A stretch of DNA of 64,000 nt. Source: Comamonas sp. 26. Its GTDB lineage: Bacteria > Pseudomonadota > Gammaproteobacteria > Burkholderiales > Burkholderiaceae_C. The stretch spans positions 682,001 through 746,000 of the forward strand of contig NZ_PEFL01000001.1 in NCBI RefSeq assembly GCF_002754475.1, read 5' to 3'. Below the pieces are notes generated by a model. It did no database searches, was not told where the DNA came from, and saw nothing but the letters and a program-made list of their open reading frames with translations. Of this stretch, positions 50,842 through 57,828 are shown in pieces. The position numbers and the translations under genes were made by a program. The stretch's first letter is position 1. Each line of letters begins with the position of its first letter.

Positions 50842-51441
50842 ATGAAAATTGTGCTGGCATCCAACAACCGCGGCAAGCTCGTCGAGTTGCAGGCCATGTT
50901 CGCTCCGCTGGGTGTAGAGCTGATTAGCCAAGGTGATCTGTTCGAGGGAGAAGCCCCTGAGCCCTATGGTACGTTTGTTGAAAACGCGCTGTCCAAGGCC
51001 CGCTTTGCGGCCGAAAAGACCGGTCTGCCTGCCATTGCTGATGATGCGGGCATGTGCGTTGATCATTTCGGCGGCCTGCCCGGTGTGGATACGGCGTATT
51101 ACTGCACCCAGTTCGGCTACGAAAAAAGCGATGACAACAATGTGCGCGCGCTGCTGGAGCAGATGCAGGGCGTGGACAACCGGCGTGCGGCCATGGTCAG
51201 CACCTTGGTGGGCGTCCGTAATCCCAAGGACCCTGAACCCCTGATCGCTGTGGGCCGTGTGCAAGCGCTGCTCACCACCGAGCGTCGAGGCAGCAACGGT
51301 TTTGGCTTTGACCCGGTGCTGCTCATTCCCGAACTTGGCATGACCTTTGCCGAGATGACCCCAGAGGTCAAGCACGCGCACAGCCACCGTGGACGTTCTT
51401 CTCAGAAGATGCTGGCGATGGTCAGGGAATGCTGGTTGTGA
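50842..51441 (+). CDS. rdgB: XTP/dITP diphosphatase (RdgB/HAM1)
   Basis: The 199-residue protein starts KIVLASNNRGKLVELQAMF, the phosphate-binding SNNxGK motif, then FVENALSKARFAAEKTGLPA, IADDAGMCVDHFGGLPGVD and GSNGFGFDPVL. These are signature residues of the family. It hydrolyses XTP, ITP and dITP to stop their use in nucleic acids. It is followed by hemW, an order common in proteobacteria. Confidence 0.95.
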   Translation: MKIVLASNNRGKLVELQAMFAPLGVELISQGDLFEGEAPEPYGTFVENALSKARFAAEKTGLPAIADDAGMCVDHFGGLPGVDTAYYCTQFGYEKSDDNNVRALLEQMQGVDNRRAAMVSTLVGVRNPKDPEPLIAVGRVQALLTTERRGSNGFGFDPVLLIPELGMTFAEMTPEVKHAHSHRGRSSQKMLAMVRECWL

Positions 51442-51448
51442 CCAATGC

Positions 51449-51545
51449 CTCCCCCTGAGGCGCTTTGCGCCTTCCCCCTCTCTCGCTGCGCGGGAGGGGA
51501 GACGATGCCCTCGCTGCGGGGCGGCCCTTGCTTGGCATCTCTGGC
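51449..51545. repeat. GC-rich intergenic repeat element
   Basis: The spacer holds CCCCCTGAGGCGCTTTGCGC then CTTCCCCCTCTCTCGCTGCG and CGGGAGGGGAGACG, with internal palindromic arms (GGCGC/GCGCC and CCCCTCTC/GGGAGGGG). I associate this sequence type with many copies in Comamonadaceae genomes. It carries no gene; a short open frame through it is not credible. Confidence 0.45.
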
Positions 51546-51606
51546 TGGGGGCTGTGCTAGTTTTAGCGGTATCGGTTTTTTGCTGAGCTAGAAAAAGTAC
51601 TTTCCC

Positions 51607-52839
51607 ATGATCCCCATCCAGCCTCAATCGCCCGAGACGGCCGAAGCTGCGGTCCAGCGCGATATTCAGCATTACATGCGTCCGGGCACGCTGCAGCTGG
51701 GCAGCTTGCCGCCGCTGTCGCTGTATGTGCACCTGCCCTGGTGCCTGAAAAAATGCCCTTACTGCGACTTCAACTCGCATGGCTGGGCCAAAAGCGATGC
51801 GCTGCCAGAGGATCGCTATATCGATGCCCTGATGGCCGACCTGGAAAGCGCGCTGCCGCTGATCTGGGGGCGCACGGTACACAGTGTCTTCATGGGCGGT
51901 GGCACGCCCAGCCTGTTTTCGCCAGAGTCCATCGATAAGCTGATCGCCGGTCTGCGTGCTCGTCTGCGCATGGAGCCGGACTGTGAAATCACCATGGAAG
52001 CCAACCCCGGCACGTTTGAGAAAGACCGCTTCAAGGCTTTCCGTGCGGCGGGTGTGAACCGCTTGTCGATTGGCGTACAGAGCTTTGATGACCGCTTTTT
52101 GCAGGCGGTGGGCCGTGTGCATGATGCCGCGCAGGCGAAGGCGGCTGTGCGCGAGGCGGCGGACAATTTCGAGACCTTCAATATCGACCTGATGTATGCG
52201 CTGCCCGGCCAGTCCAAGGCGGATCTGCAGCGCGATGTGGATATGGCGCTCTCGTTCGCGCCGCCGCATCTGTCGATTTATCACCTGACCATTGAGCCCA
52301 ATACCTATTTCGCCAAGTACCCGCCGGTGATTCCTGAGGACGATACGGCTTACGAAATGCTGGACCTGATCACGGCCAGCACCAATACGGCGGGTATGAG
52401 TCGCTATGAAGTCTCGGCCTATGCAAAGCCTGGCCATCAGTGCTTTCACAACAGCAACTACTGGCATTTTGGCGACTATCTGGGGATTGGTGCGGGTGCG
52501 CACAGCAAGCTGAGTTTTGCGCACCGCATCGTGCGGCAGGTGCGATTGCGTGATCCGAATCGCTATATGGATATGGCACTGGCCGGCACGCCGCTGGCGC
52601 AGGACCACGAGGTCAAGCGTGCCGATCTGCCGTTTGAGTACATGCTCAATGCGCTGCGTTTGCGCGGTGGCTTTGCGCTGCAGGAGTTCATGGAGCGCAC
52701 CGGCCTGCCCATGTCATCCATTGCCAAGGGGCTGGACGCGGCGCAGGCCAAGGGTTTGATTACACGCGACATGGGGCGCGTGGTGCCCACCGAGCGCGGG
52801 TTTGATTTTCTGAACGACTTACAGGAAATGTTCCTGTAA
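51607..52839 (+). CDS. hemW: Heme chaperone HemW (radical SAM)
   Basis: The 410-residue protein has the radical SAM cluster CLKKCPYCDFNSH (C46, C50, C53), SVFMGGGTPSLFS, and MEANPGTFEKDRFKAFRAAG, NRLSIGVQSFDDRFLQAVGR. These are HemW/HemN-family blocks. The CxxxCxxCxF pattern and the 410-residue length fit HemW, which binds heme and is not the coproporphyrinogen dehydrogenase HemN. It follows rdgB. Confidence 0.92.
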   Translation: MIPIQPQSPETAEAAVQRDIQHYMRPGTLQLGSLPPLSLYVHLPWCLKKCPYCDFNSHGWAKSDALPEDRYIDALMADLESALPLIWGRTVHSVFMGGGTPSLFSPESIDKLIAGLRARLRMEPDCEITMEANPGTFEKDRFKAFRAAGVNRLSIGVQSFDDRFLQAVGRVHDAAQAKAAVREAADNFETFNIDLMYALPGQSKADLQRDVDMALSFAPPHLSIYHLTIEPNTYFAKYPPVIPEDDTAYEMLDLITASTNTAGMSRYEVSAYAKPGHQCFHNSNYWHFGDYLGIGAGAHSKLSFAHRIVRQVRLRDPNRYMDMALAGTPLAQDHEVKRADLPFEYMLNALRLRGGFALQEFMERTGLPMSSIAKGLDAAQAKGLITRDMGRVVPTERGFDFLNDLQEMFL

Positions 52840-52856
52840 AAGTCCAGTTGCCATAT

Positions 52857-53180
52857 TTAGCCGCAGCGCAGGGCGATGATCTTGCCCGCGTCGTTGGTGA
52901 TCACGTTGAGGCGCTCCTCGTTGTATTCCATGGTGGCGGGCTGGTTCTCGCGCAGCACGCGCAGCTGATAAGAGCCGGACTTCTGGCGAATGTTCTCCAG
53001 CGTCGATGCTACGGTGTTGTGACCGATAAACATCTGCACCGGCTGCGCATTGCAGACCTGCAACTGGCGCGCGGGTTGGGCCGGTGCGGAAGCCACCGTG
53101 CCGTTGCTGGCGCACCCTGTGATCAGCAAAGCAAGAGTGCCGGTGGCCAGACCGATAAGGGTGCGATGGGATACGTGCAT
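52857..53180 (-). CDS. Lipoprotein with I78-like peptidase-inhibitor fold
   Basis: MHVSHRTLIGLATGTLALLI then TGC gives a lipobox (L-I-T-G-C, cysteine at 23); starts at 53201 and 53219 are possible. The mature part contains LENIRQKSGSYQLRVLRENQ and TMEYNEERLNVITNDAGKII, followed by LRCG. That is the layout of inhibitor I78 family proteins, which resemble the potato-inhibitor I fold and inhibit serine proteases. It is convergent with hemW. Confidence 0.75.
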   Translation of the reverse strand: MHVSHRTLIGLATGTLALLITGCASNGTVASAPAQPARQLQVCNAQPVQMFIGHNTVASTLENIRQKSGSYQLRVLRENQPATMEYNEERLNVITNDAGKIIALRCG

Positions 53181-53288
53181 GGTGAATGTGTGACGAGTCA
53201 TGACCACACCATAGCGCACTAGCTGGTGAATTCAGCATCCGACGCTTTGTGAATATGCAAGCGGGTGAAACCAAGTAATGTGCAAAAT

Positions 53289-53331
53289 TCATAGCTGCAT
53301 GCACTTTTTTATCAAGCACTAGAGGCTGATT
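53289..53331. repeat. Short interspersed repeat, copy 4
   Basis: CATAGCTGCATGCACTTTTT then TATCAAGCACTAGAGGC matches the general pattern (TAGCT, GCRCTT, spacer, AAGCRC, AGnGGC) of the dispersed element. It lies between two minus-strand genes. Confidence 0.45.
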
Positions 53332-53357
53332 GGGCTCTATGTCGTTGCCGGTGTTGA

Positions 53358-54545
53358 TCAGGGCTTGGCGGTCTTGTCTGCGGGCTGAAAAATCGTAGCG
53401 TCGATATTGGCGGCCTGCAACTTGCGGACGGCTCTTTCAGCGCGCTTGCGGCTTTCAAACGGGCCGCTGCGCAGGCGGGTGACTTCGCCCTTGTTACTGC
53501 TCATTTTTTGTGACAGCGCGGGCAGTTTGGATTTTTTAAGCTGGGCCAGCACTTTGTCGGCATTGGCGGCTTCTGAATACACGCCCACATTCAGATAGAA
53601 CTTGCCGGGAATTAAATCGGTTGCGGTTGTGTTTGCTGGCGTCGCAGCTTCAACCGGCGCAGCGATTGTGGCGGGCACAGGGGCGGTGACGGGTTCGGGG
53701 GCTGATTCAGCCGCCGGAGCTGGCGCACCGGGCTCAATCACTGGCGCAGCGACCGAAGCAACTACAGCAGGTGCAGCAGATACAGCAGGCGCAGCAACAG
53801 GCTGAACCACAGGTCTTTCAGCAATTGCAGGTGGCGCGCTGCGAGATGGCAGCAAAGCCAGGCCGGCCCCAGTAATGGCCGCAACGGGCAGGGCCAGCAC
53901 CAGCAGGGCGGCGACCTTGTTCTGGGCCGGGCTGGCCTGTGCTTGCAGAGCGGCATGGGCTTGTGCCATGTTCGGTGCGGCCGTAATGGCCTGCAGCGTT
54001 TCGGCCTTGATTTTGCGCCAGTACCAGCCGTTGGCCAGCAGTCCTGGCACGGCCATGGCCACCAGCCAGAGCGCAGCGCCCACGCCAAGCGCCATGGCAT
54101 GGGGCAGCGCAGGGCGCAGGCCCATCCACCAGATCAGCGCGACGACGGTGACGGCTGCAAGGTACTTGGCCGCTTCCAACCACAGGCCGCGCAGGCAGCA
54201 CCAGGCCAGGGTGAAGAAGGCGGCCGCCATATTCCAGCTGGGCAGGCTGCGGTCCAGCGCATCAAAGCGCTTGAACTGGGCGAGGTAATAGGCCTGTGCG
54301 CGCGGGCCTATGCGGCTGGCGTAGAGCTGAGGCAGCAGCCCAGCATCTTCCTCGGACGGCTCTTTGCTTTGCAGGCTGTTTTGCATGGAGTAGGCGGCTG
54401 CCGCAAATGCACTGGCGATGGATGCAGGAAGTGGGCTTGCAGGGCCTGCGTCAGAGTGAGGCATTTGTCTGAGCACAGGCTCTTGCCGCTGAGGTTTGGC
54501 AGCAGGGGCGAGCGCGGGCGTTTGGGTGTCCGAAGCGGAAGGCAT
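53358..54545 (-). CDS. Membrane protein with C-terminal SPOR domain
   Basis: The 395-residue protein has an N-terminal polar region, about four membrane spans (near residues 105-185 and 212-235), a long Ala/Pro/Val linker, and a C-terminal SPOR domain (YLNVGVYSEAANADKVLAQL, then VTRLRSGPFESRKRAERAVR). SPOR domains bind septal peptidoglycan stripped of stems. Multi-span membrane proteins with SPOR are unusual. The start at 54545 was chosen as the first in-frame Met. Role in division is inferred from the domain only. Confidence 0.7.
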   Translation of the reverse strand: MPSASDTQTPALAPAAKPQRQEPVLRQMPHSDAGPASPLPASIASAFAAAAYSMQNSLQSKEPSEEDAGLLPQLYASRIGPRAQAYYLAQFKRFDALDRSLPSWNMAAAFFTLAWCCLRGLWLEAAKYLAAVTVVALIWWMGLRPALPHAMALGVGAALWLVAMAVPGLLANGWYWRKIKAETLQAITAAPNMAQAHAALQAQASPAQNKVAALLVLALPVAAITGAGLALLPSRSAPPAIAERPVVQPVAAPAVSAAPAVVASVAAPVIEPGAPAPAAESAPEPVTAPVPATIAAPVEAATPANTTATDLIPGKFYLNVGVYSEAANADKVLAQLKKSKLPALSQKMSSNKGEVTRLRSGPFESRKRAERAVRKLQAANIDATIFQPADKTAKP

Positions 54546-54595
54546 GACCCTGATTGTGTCATGACGTTACGAATAGCTTTGTTGCGCATTCCCAG

Positions 54596-54618
54596 CAAAA
54601 AACCGGCACAAGGCCGGC
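54596..54618 (-). terminator. Terminator after the fumarylacetoacetase gene
   Basis: CCGGC (54603-54607) pairs with GCCGG (54613-54617), followed by a T run on the minus strand. Confidence 0.7.
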
Positions 54619-54644
54619 TCTTTGGGAGATGGCTTGATGCTCGA

Positions 54645-55961
54645 TCAGGCCTTGTGCGCAGGCAGCACGGTGGCGCGTACTTCGCCAAAGCCAATGCGGG
54701 CCGTACCGGGCTTTTCGCACCAGCCGGTGAAGACCACGGCATCGCCGTCCAGCAAGAAGGTGCGGGTTTCACCGTTGCTCAAGCTCAGCGGGTTCTTGCC
54801 GCCTTCGGTGATTTCCAACAATGCCCCGGCTTGGTCCATGGTGGGACCAGACAGCGTGCCCGTGCCCAGCAGGTCGCCGGGTTGCAGATCGCAGCCGTTG
54901 ACGGTGTGGTGAGCAACCAGCTGCGCCATGGTCCAGTAGGCGTGGCGGTAGCTGGTCTGGGTGATTTGCTCGGCTTGCTTGCCTTCGGCACGCATCTTCT
55001 CGGTCTGGATGGCGACGGTGAGCTGCACATCCAGCGCACCGTGCTGAGAGTTGGCTTCAGAGCTGAGGTAGGGCAGAGGCTGTGGATCTTCGGCTGGACG
55101 GGTGAAGGCCGTGCGGTACGGCACCAGCGCTTCCAGGGTCACGATCCAGGGCGAGATGCTGGTGGCGAAATTCTTGGACAGAAAGGGTCCCAGCGGCTGG
55201 TATTCCCAGGCCTGCACATCGCGGGCCGACCAGTCGTTGAGCAGGCACAGGCCGAAGATGTGGTCTTCTGCATTGTCCATGCCGATAGCATTGCCCCAGG
55301 CGTTGGCGGAACCTGCGTAAATGCCCATCTCCAGCTCGTAGTCCAGACGGTTGCAGGGCTTGAGCACGGGGTTCACATCAGGGGCCTTGATCTGGCCATT
55401 GGGGCGCTTGAAGTCAACGCCCGAGACGCGGATGCTGGAGGCACGACCGTGGTAGCCAATGGGCACCCACTTGTAGTTTTCCATCAACGGGTTGGTGGGG
55501 CGAAACAGCTTGCCCACATTGGTTGCGTGATGGACGGAGGTGTAGAAGTCGGTGTAATCGCCGATCTGCGCGGGAACGGCATATTCCACATCGGCCTGTG
55601 CCACGAGGCAGCCTTTGAGCGTTGCTTCTTCGGCGGCACCGGCACGCAGCGCGCGCGATAGCGCCAGACGCAGGGCCGACCATTGCGTATGGGTCATGCC
55701 CATCAACGTGTTGAGCTGGCTTTGCGCTGCTGCTTCGATCTGGGTCTGCACATCGCTGCTCAGAATCTTGGCGTTGCGTACTGCAGCCATATCCAGCACC
55801 TGATCGCCAATGGCGACACCGCCGCGGAAGCCTTCGCTGCTGCCCTTGCGGCGAAAGACTGCAAAGGGCAGGTTCTGAATGGGAAAGTCGCTCTGGCCGG
55901 TGTTGGCGCTGGCCACCCAGCTTTGCAGGCCTGCGTCGTGTGTTTCGTTCAAAGTCATCAT
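54645..55961 (-). CDS. fahA: Fumarylacetoacetase
   Basis: The 438-residue protein starts at ATG 55961 (or the ATG three bases on) after AAGGAG. It has the two-domain layout: an N-terminal SH3-like domain (NTGQSDFPIQNLPFAVFRR) and a catalytic FAH domain (VEYAVPAQIGDYTDFYTSVH, with metal ligands D, and later YELEMGIYAGSANAWGNAIG). It hydrolyses fumarylacetoacetate to fumarate and acetoacetate in tyrosine/homogentisate breakdown. A 3-hydroxybutyrate-type SDR lies upstream, but homogentisate dioxygenase is not in the window. Confidence 0.92.
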   Translation of the reverse strand: MMTLNETHDAGLQSWVASANTGQSDFPIQNLPFAVFRRKGSSEGFRGGVAIGDQVLDMAAVRNAKILSSDVQTQIEAAAQSQLNTLMGMTHTQWSALRLALSRALRAGAAEEATLKGCLVAQADVEYAVPAQIGDYTDFYTSVHHATNVGKLFRPTNPLMENYKWVPIGYHGRASSIRVSGVDFKRPNGQIKAPDVNPVLKPCNRLDYELEMGIYAGSANAWGNAIGMDNAEDHIFGLCLLNDWSARDVQAWEYQPLGPFLSKNFATSISPWIVTLEALVPYRTAFTRPAEDPQPLPYLSSEANSQHGALDVQLTVAIQTEKMRAEGKQAEQITQTSYRHAYWTMAQLVAHHTVNGCDLQPGDLLGTGTLSGPTMDQAGALLEITEGGKNPLSLSNGETRTFLLDGDAVVFTGWCEKPGTARIGFGEVRATVLPAHKA

Positions 55962-55990
55962 GTCTCCTTGATTGTTTTAATGAAATTGGC

Positions 55991-56035
55991 TTGCAGCGCT
56001 TATCTGATAAGCGCTGGTAGCTATTGATTTGATAG
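55991..56035. repeat. Short interspersed repeat, copy 5
   Basis: TTGCAGCGCTTATCTGATAA then GCGCTGGTAGCTATTG has a palindromic core (CAGCGCTTATC/GATAAGCGCTG) and the AGTAGCTAT-like tail seen in other copies. It lies between fahA and the SDR gene. Confidence 0.55.
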
Positions 56036-56043
56036 TTTGCTGC

Positions 56044-56847
56044 TCAGGCAGCGGTAAAGCCCCCGTCCATATTCCACTGCGCGCCGCGCACTTGGGCTGC
56101 GTTGTCGCTGGCCAGAAAACTGGTCAGCGCGGCGATTTGCTCGACGGTCACAAAGGCTTGCGATGGTTGCTTGGCTCCCAGCAATCGGGCGCGGGCAGCG
56201 GGCTCGTCCAGCCCCTCGCGAAGCACCAGTGCATCGATCTGCTTCTGCACCAGCGGCGTCAGCACCCAGCCGGGGCAGATGGCGTTGCAGGTCACAGGTG
56301 TGGTGGCCAGCTCCAGTGCCACGGATTTGGTCAGACCCAGCAGTCCATGCTTGCTGGCCACATAGGCTGGCTTGTTGGCCACGCCGACCAGCGCGCTCAC
56401 GGACGCCATATTGATGATGCGTCCCCAGCCACGTGCCAGCATGGCGGGCGCGCAGGCCTGAATGGTGTGGAAGGGGGCGGACAGGTTCACAGCCAGCATG
56501 GCATTCCACTTCTCTGCCGGAAATTGCAGCACCGATTGCACATGTTGCATACCGGCGTTGTTGACCAGAATGTCTATTTCGCCCAGCTCGGCCGCAATGC
56601 GACGGGCCAGCGGGGCAATAGCCTCGCCATCAGCCAGATCCAGCGCGTAGTAACGCGCGGCCACGCCCATGGCGTGCAACTCGGCAAGCTGTGCATCGGT
56701 GGTGGCGGATGCGGCTTTGCTGCCGTGCAGGGCAATGGCTGCGCCTTCGCCGGCCAGTAGCCTGGCAGTGGCCCAGCCAATGCCGCTGGTGGAACCGGTG
56801 ATCCATGCCACGCGGCCGCAGTGGGGTTGGCGCGAGGCGGCGATCAT
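56044..56847 (-). CDS. SDR dehydrogenase, 3-hydroxybutyrate-dehydrogenase-like
   Basis: The 267-residue protein has the SDR motifs: G18STSGIG24, NNAG (96-99), S149, and YxxxK at Y162-K166. The blocks AWITGSTSGIGWATARLLA, ASVSALVGVANKPAYVASKH and GWVLTPLVQKQIDALVLREG match 3-hydroxybutyrate dehydrogenases, which oxidise D-3-hydroxybutyrate to acetoacetate with NAD. Acetoacetate is also a fumarylacetoacetase product. It overlaps the GntR gene by 4 bp. Confidence 0.82.
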   Translation of the reverse strand: MIAASRQPHCGRVAWITGSTSGIGWATARLLAGEGAAIALHGSKAASATTDAQLAELHAMGVAARYYALDLADGEAIAPLARRIAAELGEIDILVNNAGMQHVQSVLQFPAEKWNAMLAVNLSAPFHTIQACAPAMLARGWGRIINMASVSALVGVANKPAYVASKHGLLGLTKSVALELATTPVTCNAICPGWVLTPLVQKQIDALVLREGLDEPAARARLLGAKQPSQAFVTVEQIAALTSFLASDNAAQVRGAQWNMDGGFTAA

Positions 56848-57584
56848 TTGAGCAAGTCCATTTCCATGTGCACGTACTGGCTAATAAAGCGCACCTTGGC
56901 CCAGTAGACGATCAGTCCCTGTGGGTTGCAGGCCCAGCGCAGCGCCTGCATTAGCGGCGTCCCCAGCGGTACGCCAAGATGCTCGGCAATCAGCTCGTCG
57001 GCAGGGACCACGCTCAGGTACTGGCGGGCCGTGGCGATCTGGCCGGAGTCATTGCCCAGCGCCTGTGCCAGCGTGGCGCGTTCCAGCTGCTCCTGCAATT
57101 TTGGGTAAAGCTCTTGCTCCAGATACAGCTCTGACAGGCAAAACCGGGCATCGCCATGGCTGTGCACGCGCAAAAAGTGCACATACGCTGGAGCCAGGGT
57201 GCCGGGCAGTGGGAAACCGGAGGGAATCGGTGGCACGCAGTCATTGGCAGTGTGCAGCGTGATTTGTTGAATCTGTTCGCCAAAGGCCACCAGTTCTTGC
57301 CAGCTGGTGGGTAGCAAGAAAGAGGGCGGTTTGTAGGGCTGGCCCATCACCCTAGTTCCGCCGCGCTTGCGGGTCTCCAGCAAGCCTTCGTCGACCAGTG
57401 CATGCACAGCCATGCGCACCGTGGTGCGCGAGACGCGGTGCAGGGCTTCGAGTTCTTCGACGGTGGGAATGCTTTGCCCTACCGGCCATTCGCCCGTCGC
57501 GATCTTGTTGCGAAATAGCCGGGCCAGCTGCAAATGCAGCTTGTCGCGGGTCTGAGAGGCGGTGGGCACGGGAGTCATGGGCAG
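56844..57584 (-). CDS. GntR-family regulator (HutC/FadR-type UTRA)
   Basis: ATG 57584 gives 246 residues; an upstream in-frame Met at 57689 adds a non-conserved stretch. The N-terminal winged helix (LHLQLARLFRNKIATGEWPV, then PTVEELEALHRVSRTTVRMA) is typical, and the C-terminal UTRA domain contains YVHFLRVHSHGDARFCLSEL. It overlaps the SDR gene. A perfect 10-bp palindrome lies 25 bp upstream of its start and is the likely operator, so it probably regulates its own operon. Confidence 0.85.
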   Translation of the reverse strand: MPMTPVPTASQTRDKLHLQLARLFRNKIATGEWPVGQSIPTVEELEALHRVSRTTVRMAVHALVDEGLLETRKRGGTRVMGQPYKPPSFLLPTSWQELVAFGEQIQQITLHTANDCVPPIPSGFPLPGTLAPAYVHFLRVHSHGDARFCLSELYLEQELYPKLQEQLERATLAQALGNDSGQIATARQYLSVVPADELIAEHLGVPLGTPLMQALRWACNPQGLIVYWAKVRFISQYVHMEMDLLK

Positions 57585-57608
57585 GGCTCTATCGGAATCA
57601 GTGTAGCA

Positions 57609-57636
57609 AATAAAGTATCTGAACAAATACTTTATT
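57609..57636 (-). promoter_or_regulatory. Palindromic operator upstream of the GntR gene
   Basis: AATAAAGTAT (57609-57618) and ATACTTTATT (57627-57636) are perfect inverted 10-mers with 8 bp between. AT-rich palindromes of this type are the usual GntR sites, and it overlaps the expected promoter of the GntR-SDR operon. Confidence 0.7.
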
Positions 57637-57828
57637 ATTGAAAAGGACGAAGGCGAGAACGACCCGCTTATTAGGCCGTCACTAAACACGCCAAGAGTTC
57701 ACAAATGTCACCATTTTTGTCACTCAAATGACTTTTAAACTCACGGTTTTGATAGCGGACAGTGCCTGTGGCGATTGGTTGCCCGGCACTCTGACAAGGG
57801 CAAACCTTGCCCGGGAGTTGATGGTTTC
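57637..57828. other. Divergent spacer before the EF-hand-like protein
   Basis: About 190 bp with no gene. It is the common upstream region of the GntR operon and the 57829 gene. TGTCACC and TGTCACT (about 57706-57724) repeat once. Confidence 0.3.

Noticed and set aside
50815..52608. A 597-codon open frame on the minus strand opposite rdgB and hemW.
   Set aside because: Both genes on the plus strand are clear families, and the mirror product is Arg/His/Gln-rich without motifs.
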